16,257 bases of DNA from positions 1-16,257 of the forward strand of contig JBOHVS010000172.1 in assembly GCA_050735975.1 (NCBI GenBank), written 5' to 3'. Shown here in pieces: positions 1 to 6,586 of this stretch (position 1 is its first letter; every line of letters starts with the position of its first letter). The position numbers were made by a program, and so were the translations under genes. The notes beneath the pieces are model-generated. The model was not told where the DNA came from. It saw nothing but the letters and a program-made list of their open reading frames with translations, and did not search any database. Source of the DNA: DATMBL01 sp050735975. GTDB lineage: Bacteria; Desulfobacterota; Binatia; UBA9968.

Positions 1-430
1 CGCCGCCGCGGTACATGTTGCGGTCGGGTTGCATGCCTTCGTTGTTCTCGCGCACGATCACCAGGTCAACGCCGTCATAGAGCGCCTTCACTCCCGGCAG
101 AGAGCGGCTGGGGCGGATGTTCGCATAGAGATCGAAGTGACGACGGATGACAGGGTGGGGATTGATGGCGTTCGGATCGTCGCGGGGATAAGCGGCATGC
201 CCCAGCGGCCCTAGAATCCATCCGTCGAGTTCCGCTAGTTTTTCCAGCGTTCCGGGAGGAAGCGTATAGCCGGTGGTTCTGTAAGCGCAGGCGCCAATGG
301 GCACATCGACGAACTCTAATTTGAGTCCCGGCGAGACCTCGACCGCGGCAGTTAGTATAGCCACTGTTTGAGGAACGATCTCAGGTCCGATGTCATCGCC
401 TAGCAGAACGCCGATCCGATAATTTCCCAT
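1..430 (-). CDS. isocitrate/isopropylmalate dehydrogenase family protein (5' part only)
   Basis: The first 143 codons are inside the window; the gene continues past position 1. Reading from ATG at 430, the protein begins MGNYRIGVLLGDDIGPEI, the N-terminal signature of NAD(P)-dependent decarboxylating beta-hydroxyacid dehydrogenases (3-isopropylmalate, isocitrate, tartrate). Further along are DLYANIRPSRSLPG and VIVRENNEGMQPDRN, matching the family's ANxRP and RENxEG substrate and cofactor blocks. These enzymes oxidise and decarboxylate a 2-hydroxy acid in the cytoplasm. The helix that sets substrate choice reads GPLGHAAYPRDDPNAINPHP, unlike the usual LeuB sequence. I infer a tartrate-dehydrogenase-like or uncharacterised catabolic homologue rather than the leucine enzyme. 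It is divergent from the MFS gene across a 230-nt gap. Family is confident; substrate is unknown because the C-terminal half is missing. Confidence 0.9.
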   Translation of the reverse strand, partial: MGNYRIGVLLGDDIGPEIVPQTVAILTAAVEVSPGLKLEFVDVPIGACAYRTTGYTLPPGTLEKLAELDGWILGPLGHAAYPRDDPNAINPHPVIRRHFDLYANIRPSRSLPGVKALYDGVDLVIVRENNEGMQPDRNMYRGG

Positions 431-660
431 AGATACGCTCGACTATATCAGGCTTCTGAAACCCGGCAAATGGAAACATTTCTATGTCCGCGGGATCGAC
501 TCTACGCAAAGCACCTCGGGGTTAGAGTTTCGCCGGCCTTCCTTTGGCTCGTCAAAACCCGCTGTCGTTTGCGTACCTTTTGGTTATCCGTTAACGTCGT
601 GGTTTAGTTTCTAAATTTTACCGCGGAGTAGGATTCAGCTACTTTTGTTCTGGAGGGAGA
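431..660. other. divergent intergenic region
   Basis: This 230-nt gap lies between two divergent starts and must hold both promoters. I find no hexamer pair good enough to annotate. The only clear signal is the GGAGGGAG ribosome-binding site at 652-659 in front of the TTG start at 661. No small gene or strong hairpin is visible. Confidence 0.5.
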
Positions 661-1947
661 TTGGTTTCTAAGAACGCGACGCGACACGCAGAAAATGCCG
701 CGAATCCGACAAAAAAGGTCGCCTTCGCCGCGCTTCACCATAAGGATTTTCGGGTTTATTTCGTCGCCACCATGCTGGCCATGATGGCCGACAACATCGA
801 GCATATCATCAGCTATTGGCTGTTGTTTGAGAAATTCCGTTCTCCGGTGCTTGCGGGTTTTGCCGTTATCAGCCACTGGACGCCCTTCCTGCTTTTCTCC
901 GTCTATTTCGGCGCCATGGCGGATCGCTACGATTGCCGGAAGGTCATCCAGGTCGCGCAGATCATGTATATAGGCGTGTCCGCGGCATGGGCGATTCTTT
1001 TCTACACGGATACGATTCAAGTTTGGCATGCATGCATGCTGCTCGTGATTCACGGAATGGCCGGTGTTCTCTGGGGACCGGGGAGCCAGCTGCTGATTCA
1101 CGACATCGTTGGCTCGGAACAACTACAAAGCGCCGTCCGGCTCAATTCCACGAGCCGGCAGATGGGAGTTCTCTTCGGTCCGGCGGTAGGCGGCGCGCTG
1201 ATGTTGTTGGTTGGTCCGGCTGCGGGGCTGTTCATCAACACGCTTATCTATTTACCACTGACGATATGGTTGATGACGGTTCCTTATACCGGCCATTCCA
1301 GGGAGGGAGCCGCGCCGGCGCGGCGGGCAGTTAGTTGGAGGGATGCGATCGATATCATTCGCGAAGTGTCAGGCAATCGCCCCATCATTACCATGGTGGC
1401 GCTGGGTGGTTGCGCGTCGTTTTTTGTCGGGAGCGCATTTCAAGCTCAGATGCCGGAATTCGCGCACGATCTCGGAACCGAAAAGGCCGACTTTGCTTAC
1501 AGCGCATTGCTCGCGGCGAATGCCTGCGGTGCGGTTGTGGGAGGATTCTTGCTGGAAGGGAAGGGTTGGCTTCAGCCGAAGGTCAGAACGGCGATCATTT
1601 GCGCGATCCTGTGGTGTATCGTAATTGCCGGATTCGCTTTTTCTTACGCCTATTATCTATCGTTAGCGCTTTTATTTTGCGCCGGCATTCTCAACCTGGC
1701 TTTCTATTCCATGGCGCAGACGATTGTACAACTCATGGCTCCGGCGCAACTCCGTGGCCGGTTGATCGGGCTATTTTCGATGGCGAGCATGGGGCTGCGG
1801 GCATTTAGCGGCGTAACGGTCGGTGTGATGGGCGGTTTGATCGGCGTCCATTGGTCGCTCGCGCTAAGCGCCATAGCGCTGCTTGCGGTTACTGTGGCGT
1901 TGTTCGCTTTTCTCGTGCCTGGCCAGCGGCGGGGCGAGTTTAGTTAG
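661..1947 (+). CDS. MFS transporter, MFS_3 / EntS-like exporter
   Basis: A 428-residue integral membrane protein with the repeating hydrophobic segments of a 12-helix major facilitator. Family marks include motif A between helices 2 and 3 (GAMADRYDCRK, residues 84-94) and RLNSTSRQMGVLFGPAVGG (160-178). The latter resembles the segment conserved in the MFS_3 branch that includes the enterobactin exporter EntS and many drug or metabolite exporters. Such proteins expel small molecules using the proton gradient; the substrate cannot be read from sequence. The start is TTG at 661, chosen because a GGAGG core lies 4 nt upstream and the cytoplasmic N-terminus fits. The next in-frame ATG at 772 would cut into helix 1. 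It is followed after 22 nt by the four-domain rhodanese gene, so the two are probably co-transcribed and the cargo may be a sulfur compound (inference). Confidence 0.88.
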   Translation: MVSKNATRHAENAANPTKKVAFAALHHKDFRVYFVATMLAMMADNIEHIISYWLLFEKFRSPVLAGFAVISHWTPFLLFSVYFGAMADRYDCRKVIQVAQIMYIGVSAAWAILFYTDTIQVWHACMLLVIHGMAGVLWGPGSQLLIHDIVGSEQLQSAVRLNSTSRQMGVLFGPAVGGALMLLVGPAAGLFINTLIYLPLTIWLMTVPYTGHSREGAAPARRAVSWRDAIDIIREVSGNRPIITMVALGGCASFFVGSAFQAQMPEFAHDLGTEKADFAYSALLAANACGAVVGGFLLEGKGWLQPKVRTAIICAILWCIVIAGFAFSYAYYLSLALLFCAGILNLAFYSMAQTIVQLMAPAQLRGRLIGLFSMASMGLRAFSGVTVGVMGGLIGVHWSLALSAIALLAVTVALFAFLVPGQRRGEFS

Positions 1948-1969
1948 CAGACTGCAGCGGGGAGATAAT

Positions 1970-3547
1970 ATGAGTGGAAACATTTCATGCCGCGAGCTGG
2001 CGGAATTGATGAGATCAAATTCGTTGTACGCCGTGATCGACGTCCGCGAGCGCGGCGAGTTCAACGACGGTCAGATTCCGAATGCCACATCCTTACCGCG
2101 AAGCCAGATTGAATTTCGTCTTGCCGGGCTCGTGCCGAATGCAAATATTCCAATCATTGTCTATGACGAAGGCCGCGAAAGAGCTACGTTGGCTGCAAAG
2201 ACGCTGATCGAGCTTGGATACGAGCAGACTTCGGTGTTGGACGGCGGCTTGACGGCATGGCAAGAGGACGGCGGACCAACCGCAAGCGGCCTCAATGTTC
2301 CGAGCAAGACTTTTGGTGAAAAGGTTCACTCTGAGACGCACGTTCCGGAAATTACTCCGGAAGAATTGGACGGTCTGCGGCGAACGGCAACCGATCTGAT
2401 GATTCTCGACGTCCGGACCCCGGAGGAATACGGACGCTTCTGTATTCCGGGCGGCCTCAACGTTCCCGGCGGGGACCTGATCTTGTGGGCGGAGGAGTTG
2501 AAGCGATACCCTGATCGGTCGGTCGTCGTAAACTGCGCCGGCCGCACCCGGAGCATCATCGGCACGGCGGCGTTGCGGCGGTTGGGCGTGAATCATGTCC
2601 GCGCTCTGAAGAACGGCACAATGGGTTGGGTTTTGGCCGGCTTCGCATTGGAATCGAAGCCCGCCAAAGAGTCGCCGGCGGTGCCGGACGACAGCCGCGA
2701 TCAGGCGCGCGCGGCCGCGCTGCGGCTGGCGGAAGAGGAGCAGATCCCGCTGATCTCGCCGCAAGAACTTTCCAATATTTCCCTCGCCGGAGCTGATACA
2801 GTCGTCTATTTCCTTGACGTCAGGTCGGAAAATGAGTACGAGGCCGGTCACATACCGGGATCGCTCAGTCTTCCCGGCGGGCAGGCCGTGCAGCGCGTGG
2901 ATGACTTCGTCGCCGTGCGAAACGGTCGAATTGTCTTCATTAGCAATCAGTCGTCGCGCGCGATGATGGCTGCTTACTGGTATAAGCGCATGGGCTATCA
3001 AGATGTCCGAGTTCTGCGAGGCGGGCTCGAAGCATGGCGCGCAAACAGCGGGTCGGTCATTTCTGGCTGGGATGGGAATGATCCCCTTGGGTTGGGGCAG
3101 GCGCGCGAGATAGCCCGCATGATTACTGCCGAGGAGGCGGAGGGGCTCGTGCAAAGCGAGTGCACCATGATTTTGGATGTCGGCAGCAGCCGTGATTACG
3201 AAGCGGCTCATATCCCGGGCGCAAAATGGATCTCCCGTGGCTGGTTGGAGATCAAGCTATCTGCCGATTTGGCCGATAAAGGCGCGTGCATCCTGCTGTC
3301 GTGTCGAAACGGCAGGCACTCAATTCTTGCCGCTTACGCGCTCGAACAGTTGGGCTATAGGAACGCTTTCGTCTTGTCGGGCGGGATCAATGCTTGGTCT
3401 TCAGCCGGTTTTCCTACCGAAACCGGCCTTGCTGTCTGCCTGAGCGAGCCGAACGATGTCGTCTTGTCGCCTTCAGTCAGAGGCAACAAAGAGGACATGC
3501 GGCGCTACCTGGATTGGGAGATGAAACTAGCAGCTAGGTCAGGCTGA
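1970..3547 (+). CDS. four-domain rhodanese (sulfurtransferase) protein
   Basis: A 525-residue protein of four consecutive rhodanese domains, roughly residues 5-104, 126-228, 260-362 and 383-484. Each has the IDVR/LDVR-type strand, the HIPG-type motif (QIPN in the first, CIPG in the second) and a closing GG-x(3)-W block. Rhodaneses carry a persulfide on a loop cysteine and hand sulfane sulfur to thiol acceptors. The active loops read YDEGRER (Asp66 where Cys belongs), NCAGRTRS (Cys189), SNQSSR (Ser325) and SCRNGRHS (Cys445). Domains 2 and 4 therefore look catalytic, while 1 and 3 look structural or substrate-binding, as if a two-domain inactive-active pair had been duplicated. ATG at 1970 is chosen over the more upstream in-frame start at 1883 because it follows GGGGAG and does not overlap the MFS gene. 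No signal peptide is seen, so it is probably cytoplasmic. Identification is firm; the sulfur acceptor is unknown. Confidence 0.95.
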   Translation: MSGNISCRELAELMRSNSLYAVIDVRERGEFNDGQIPNATSLPRSQIEFRLAGLVPNANIPIIVYDEGRERATLAAKTLIELGYEQTSVLDGGLTAWQEDGGPTASGLNVPSKTFGEKVHSETHVPEITPEELDGLRRTATDLMILDVRTPEEYGRFCIPGGLNVPGGDLILWAEELKRYPDRSVVVNCAGRTRSIIGTAALRRLGVNHVRALKNGTMGWVLAGFALESKPAKESPAVPDDSRDQARAAALRLAEEEQIPLISPQELSNISLAGADTVVYFLDVRSENEYEAGHIPGSLSLPGGQAVQRVDDFVAVRNGRIVFISNQSSRAMMAAYWYKRMGYQDVRVLRGGLEAWRANSGSVISGWDGNDPLGLGQAREIARMITAEEAEGLVQSECTMILDVGSSRDYEAAHIPGAKWISRGWLEIKLSADLADKGACILLSCRNGRHSILAAYALEQLGYRNAFVLSGGINAWSSAGFPTETGLAVCLSEPNDVVLSPSVRGNKEDMRRYLDWEMKLAARSG

Positions 3548-3576
3548 GGAGGGAAGTCTCAACCTGAACCTTATCT

Positions 3577-4023
3577 TCATCTTCCACGGACTGTCAAAAC
3601 CGGGCATTCCGCGCTCGAGACGACTCGCCCGGCAACGCTTCCCATGAAAAGCTTGGACAGGCCCGTGCGGCCATGGGTGCCTATGACGATCACATCGGCT
3701 TTTTTGCTCTTCGCCGCCTTGATGATCTGGTCATGCGCCTGGCCGTTGAGCAAAAGGCTTTTGGCCTTGACATTCGACCTTTGCAGCTTTTGCATCAGCT
3801 TGGCCATTGAAGTTTCCGCTTCTTTTCTGGTTGTTTCTTCGAGCCGCGCATAAAGCTCGGGACCATCGAACTCTCCCGCAGCGTAAGTCAACGGCACGTT
3901 AACGTGAACCACCCATAACTCCGCGTCATTTTGCTTTGCGAGATCGACTGCTTCTTGCAGAGCGCGCTCCGATGCTTTTGAGAAATCCGTCGCGTGTAAA
4001 ACTCGCCGAATCCTTTTCGCCAT
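3577..4023 (-). CDS. universal stress protein, UspA family
   Basis: A 148-residue single-domain Usp protein. It begins with the family strand RVLHATDFSKASERAL and ends with the ATP-binding signature G-x2-G-x9-G-S (Gly115, Gly118, Gly128, Ser129) followed by the terminal strand CPVLTV. Presence of this loop places it in the ATP-binding branch of the family rather than the UspA-type branch that lacks it. Such proteins are cytoplasmic dimers tied to survival under starvation or stress. ATG at 4023 is chosen because GGGAGA lies just upstream and residue 1 aligns with the family start; the open frame runs further upstream but overlaps the amidohydrolase. It lies 32 nt downstream of the amidohydrolase stop and is probably co-transcribed. 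Its 3' end converges on the rhodanese gene with only 29 nt between them. Confidence 0.93.
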   Translation of the reverse strand: MAKRIRRVLHATDFSKASERALQEAVDLAKQNDAELWVVHVNVPLTYAAGEFDGPELYARLEETTRKEAETSMAKLMQKLQRSNVKAKSLLLNGQAHDQIIKAAKSKKADVIVIGTHGRTGLSKLFMGSVAGRVVSSAECPVLTVRGR

Positions 4024-4055
4024 ACCTGTCTCCCGTTGTCTTGATCTTCGCTTTG

Positions 4056-5153
4056 CTAGGCCGATGCCTGCGCGGCGGCGGCTGCGGCTGTGGAAATTCC
4101 CGCCGGTATTTTCTTTAGATCCAGTTTGTAGAGCCTGCAGACGGTGGTTGCCAGAACCTTGGTCTGGGTTTCCAGCGGCAGATGTCCGATATCCCGCTTG
4201 ATGATTTTGAGCGAGTTGGGCCATGTCGAATTGGGATGGGGGAAGTCATTGGACCACATGATGTTGTCCTGTCCCCACCATTCCAGATTGTGGCCGCAAA
4301 CCGAATCGTTGAAGAAGCATGAGTAGACCTGATTGCGGACGTATTCGCCGGGATCCTTGGTGAACGGGGGTGGGTTAACCCCGCGAAAGCGGCGGTAGTA
4401 GTAATCCCATTGCTGCACCATCCAGGGCAGCCAGCCGCCTTCGTTCTCAACCGTGACGACCTTGAGCTTCGGGTTTCTCTCGAGTACGCCGTAGAAAATC
4501 AGCTCGAACAGCGCGTTGGCGATATCCATGAGCTTTAGATTCACGCTGCCGCGATAACGCTCAACGCCTTTTCTGTCCTTATCCTTATTGTAACTATGTC
4601 CGGTCAAAATGTGCAGGCTTACGGGCGCATCCAGGTCCTGAGCCGCTGCCCAAAATTTATCGTAATGACTGGAGCGGAACGGAAGATCCGGATGTGGCGC
4701 CTGCCAGATAATGGCGCCTTTTAGGCCGGCCTTACGGCAACGTTCCAATTCTTTGACGCCCGCATCGATGTTGTAAACGGAAACGGCCGGGACGCCGATC
4801 AGCCGGTTCGTGTCTACGCTGCAGTAGTCGATCAACCAGTCGTTGTAGACACGGAAGCAGGCTTCTTGAAGGCCGGGATCATCAAGAGCGAAGAGATCGA
4901 GCATGAGCGTAGGATAAAGGACCTCGGCGCTCAGGCCGTCGATTTCCATTTCCTTGATCCTTGCGGTTGGATCCCAACCACCGGCGTGATGTTGGAATCC
5001 CTCACCGACTTTGTGGGGAGGAAAGAGCGGCGCGTCCTCGCGATATTTTTCCGGCACGCCTTTTTTCCACAGATCCACCGGTTCCATCACGTGGGAGTCC
5101 GATGAAATGATGACACCATTGATACCTTGGCCGTGACCGTTTCCTGCCGCCAT
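4056..5153 (-). CDS. amidohydrolase family protein (amidohydrolase 2, TIM-barrel metal hydrolase)
   Basis: A 365-residue protein of the amidohydrolase-2 family (Pfam PF04909), which includes ACMS decarboxylase, gamma-resorcylate decarboxylase and many uncharacterised hydrolases. The metal-site pieces are visible: Asp19-x-His21 in SSDSHVMEP, His181 in PVSLHILTG, the VENEGGWLPWM block around residue 236, and SNDFPHPNSTWP (301-312) with Asp303 as the likely catalytic or metal-binding aspartate. These enzymes bind one divalent metal and act on cyclic amides, esters or carboxylated aromatics; the exact reaction cannot be read here. ATG at 5153 has a near-perfect ribosome-binding site (AAGGAGGA, 5161-5168, 7-nt spacing), suggesting strong translation. 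The C-terminus is alanine-rich. It is upstream of the UspA gene in the same orientation. Confidence 0.92.
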   Translation of the reverse strand: MAAGNGHGQGINGVIISSDSHVMEPVDLWKKGVPEKYREDAPLFPPHKVGEGFQHHAGGWDPTARIKEMEIDGLSAEVLYPTLMLDLFALDDPGLQEACFRVYNDWLIDYCSVDTNRLIGVPAVSVYNIDAGVKELERCRKAGLKGAIIWQAPHPDLPFRSSHYDKFWAAAQDLDAPVSLHILTGHSYNKDKDRKGVERYRGSVNLKLMDIANALFELIFYGVLERNPKLKVVTVENEGGWLPWMVQQWDYYYRRFRGVNPPPFTKDPGEYVRNQVYSCFFNDSVCGHNLEWWGQDNIMWSNDFPHPNSTWPNSLKIIKRDIGHLPLETQTKVLATTVCRLYKLDLKKIPAGISTAAAAAAQASA

Positions 5154-5160
5154 GTTTTTT

Positions 5161-5168
5161 TCCTCCTT
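5161..5168 (-). promoter_or_regulatory. strong ribosome-binding site of the amidohydrolase gene
   Basis: The minus strand reads AAGGAGGA, 7 nt before ATG at 5153, a near-complete match to the anti-Shine-Dalgarno sequence. It fixes this start and is the strongest such site in the window. Confidence 0.85.
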
Positions 5169-5225
5169 GTGAGCTATTCGTTGCGCTAGGCGCAGCTTAT
5201 GCGACGGACGGGTAGAGTGTCAATT

Positions 5226-5261
5226 GCCCGTGCGTTTAGCCAGGCCCGTGCGTTTAGCCAG
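5226..5261. repeat. exact 18-bp tandem duplication
   Basis: The unit GCCCGTGCGTTTAGCCAG occurs twice head to tail (5226-5243 and 5244-5261) without a mismatch, followed by GCC as the start of a third copy. An exact copy number of two suggests a recent slippage event. It directly abuts the interspersed repeat beginning at 5259. Confidence 0.95.
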
Positions 5262-5287
5262 GCCGCTGAAAAAGGCTCACATGCTTC
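5259..5287. repeat. interspersed repeat, copy 1 of 2
   Basis: This 29-bp segment, with core GCTGAAAAAG followed by CTCA and ATGCTTC, recurs at 8203-8231 in the same orientation with 26 of 29 bases identical. Both copies lie between genes and both sit next to inverted repeats. Its minus strand reads like CTTTTTCAGCGGCCTG. From memory, similar ends mark intergenic repeats in several deltaproteobacterial genomes; I could not check that. Confidence 0.75.
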
Positions 5288-5291
5288 GTAC

Positions 5292-5393
5292 ATGTCAAAA
5301 GTAGCCGACGACTCTTCGACGGTGCGATTGGCTACTATCGGAAATGACATTGCTCGACCGTTCGTGCTGAGCCAAGTCGAAGCACGAGCAATG
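5292..5393. repeat. cluster of nested inverted repeats
   Basis: Three pairs of complementary arms occur here. ATGTCA (5292-5297) pairs with TGACAT (5345-5350). AGTAGCC (5300-5306) pairs with GGCTACT (5330-5336). CATTGCTCG (5348-5356) pairs perfectly with CGAGCAATG (5385-5393). The last is a 9-bp stem enclosing CCGTTCGTGCTGAGCC, a sequence type I recall as a common bacterial intergenic repeat. The first and third stems share bases 5348-5350, so they are partly exclusive. No T-run follows, so this is not an ordinary terminator. Confidence 0.7.
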
Positions 5394-5460
5394 CCTATTC
5401 ACAAAACCTGTCGTTACACTCGATCGCCTCGCTCCCGTACGGAACTGCTTGAACAACTTG

Positions 5461-5485
5461 AACGGTTTAAACGGCTGGAACCGTT
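5461..5485. repeat. inverted repeat at the 3' end of the methyltransferase gene
   Basis: AACGGTT (5461-5467) and AACCGTT (5479-5485) form a perfect 7-bp stem with an 11-nt loop spanning the minus-strand stop codon at 5467-5469. On the minus strand no uridine run follows, so a role as terminator is doubtful. It may instead stabilise the transcript end. Confidence 0.45.
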
Positions 5486-6126
5486 ATTTTCCGCCAAATT
5501 GACGCGAGCCAAGGCTGCTGATAGCGCGGCAAGCCAGGCGGGCGATAGTAGTGCGTGATTTCGAGGAAGCCCGCGGCGGTGACAAGCTCGCGCCAACGTT
5601 CCAGGTTGTAGTAAACGCCGTAACGCTGGCCGTTCCAGCCTTCCTCATTTTCACCGCGCGGATTGGAGCTGAAGAGGATTCCGTTCGGCTTCAAGGTTGC
5701 CTGGAGTTCTTCCAGGATGCGCGGGAGCTCTTGACTGGGAACATGAAAGAGCGCGGCGTTGGCAAATATGCCGTCAAAGTACTCCGGCGGGAGTTGAAGT
5801 CGGAGGAAATCCTGCTGCCACACTTCGCAGTTACTATATTCACGCGCCAACTCGGCGAATCGCTCCGCGCCCTCCAGACCGATCGCTTCATGCCGTAATT
5901 CTTTAAAGATCTTCAGGTCGCGGCCCGGCCCGCAACCAAAGTCCAGAATGCGATAGGGGCCTTGATCGCCGAGGTGTTGGAGTAGAGCGTTGCGGTTCTG
6001 GCTTACGTCATGATCCCGAGTGCCCTGCCAAAAACTTTCGGCGTGTTCGTTATAATGGCGAAGCGTGACCGATGACGTCTTGGCTAATTCTTCAAGGGTA
6101 AGCAGTGGTGAGTTACGTTTTCGCAT
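5467..6126 (-). CDS. class I SAM-dependent methyltransferase
   Basis: A 219-residue Rossmann-fold methyltransferase. Motif I reads ILDFGCGPGRD (residues 60-70), the glycine-rich loop that binds S-adenosylmethionine, and AIGLEGAERF (81-90) supplies the acidic residue that usually contacts the ribose. The post-motif region FDGIFANAALFHVPSQELPRI and the SSNPRG strand are very typical of a conserved bacterial family whose substrate, to my knowledge, is not established. The N-terminal TLRHYNEHAESFWQGTRDHD is also characteristic. ATG at 6126 is preferred; a TTG three codons upstream (6135) is possible and neither has a convincing ribosome-binding site. It stands alone on the minus strand, downstream of a long non-coding stretch and followed by repeats. 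Confidence 0.9.
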   Translation of the reverse strand: MRKRNSPLLTLEELAKTSSVTLRHYNEHAESFWQGTRDHDVSQNRNALLQHLGDQGPYRILDFGCGPGRDLKIFKELRHEAIGLEGAERFAELAREYSNCEVWQQDFLRLQLPPEYFDGIFANAALFHVPSQELPRILEELQATLKPNGILFSSNPRGENEEGWNGQRYGVYYNLERWRELVTAAGFLEITHYYRPPGLPRYQQPWLASIWRKITVPAV

Positions 6127-6401
6127 TCTGCGCAAACAAACGGTCGGGTTGCCGCGTCGAGTTCAGCTCGAATAATGACAAGCCTCCGCATCAGATTCAA
6201 TCAAGGAAGCCAACTCACTCTGCTAAACTCGCTCAGTATGGCCGCAAACTCTATAGAAGTTTCAAGTGCCTTGCGTTCGGCTTGAGCAGGACGTAGGGAA
6301 ACGGAGGATTTTCAGCGACCTGTTAAGCGACGGTGGTGATGATCTGCCCCGAGATAGGCGCGATAGCGGAATAGGCCTCCTGGCGATTCCGCCCGGATCA
6401 C

Positions 6402-6431
6402 TTGACAGGATTTCTTCAAATGAGGGATATT
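6402..6431 (+). promoter_or_regulatory. putative sigma-70 promoter upstream of the HAD gene
   Basis: A perfect -35 TTGACA (6402-6407) is followed after 18 nt by GATATT (6426-6431), 4 of 6 to the -10 consensus. The leader to the ATG at 6587 would be about 150 nt, and it includes the inverted repeat at 6463-6479. Prediction by eye only. Confidence 0.4.
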
Positions 6432-6462
6432 GAAAGGCAATTTTTGCTCAAAGGAACGGAAG

Positions 6463-6479
6463 CGGCCTGAGATAGGCCG
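6463..6479. repeat. short inverted repeat in the HAD gene leader
   Basis: CGGCCT and AGGCCG flank the 5-nt loop GAGAT with perfect 6-bp pairing. It lies downstream of the putative promoter and about 110 nt before the HAD start, so it could be an operator or leader hairpin. No T-run follows. Confidence 0.4.
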
Positions 6480-6586
6480 TCAGCAGTGCCGACCGCCGAA
6501 ACGCTCGCTTTAGTAGTTGGTCCGCTCGGACGGCTTTAAGCGGAAGGCGCGATCCCCGCTTTGGCTGGCGACCCGGAAAAAAAGAC

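Larger units (their letters stand above)
5154..5466. other. repeat-rich intergenic region without a gene
   Basis: A 313-nt gap between two minus-strand genes. It contains an exact 18-bp tandem duplication, one copy of a 29-bp interspersed repeat and nested inverted repeats, annotated separately. An open frame crosses it on the plus strand, but its residues simply translate the tandem repeat and it matches no family I know. I see no convincing gene. The amidohydrolase promoter should lie at its left edge, but I cannot pick it out. Confidence 0.6.
6127..6586. other. 460-nt non-coding region between divergent genes
   Basis: This stretch separates the divergent methyltransferase and HAD genes and should hold both promoters. 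It contains a plausible plus-strand promoter (6402-6431) and a perfect short inverted repeat, CGGCCT-GAGAT-AGGCCG (6463-6479). GAGATAGG also occurs a little upstream, near 6350. Short open frames in it have no family features. I see no gene remnant I can name. Confidence 0.55.

Noticed and set aside
604..1122. 172-codon minus-strand frame overlapping the MFS gene
   Set aside because: It is antisense to transmembrane helices of a clear transporter and shows no motif of its own.
2093..3211. 372-codon open frame on the minus strand, antisense to the four-rhodanese gene
   Set aside because: The plus-strand frame encodes four recognisable domains. The antisense product has no family motifs and its length is explained by codon bias of the real gene.
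4115..4450. 111-codon minus-strand frame inside the amidohydrolase
   Set aside because: A shifted frame of the same strand; the amidohydrolase frame carries the metal-binding motifs through this region without interruption.
5226..5393. CRISPR-like array
   Set aside because: Only two abutting copies without spacers and no cas genes; the remaining structure is inverted repeats.
5199..5558. 119-codon plus-strand frame across the repeat region
   Set aside because: Its start is a translation of the 18-bp tandem repeat (ARAFSQ twice), it overlaps the methyltransferase 3' end, and it has no family features.
6402..6586. Riboswitch in the long leader of the HAD gene
   Set aside because: Only one 6-bp hairpin is visible and no known aptamer consensus could be recognised.
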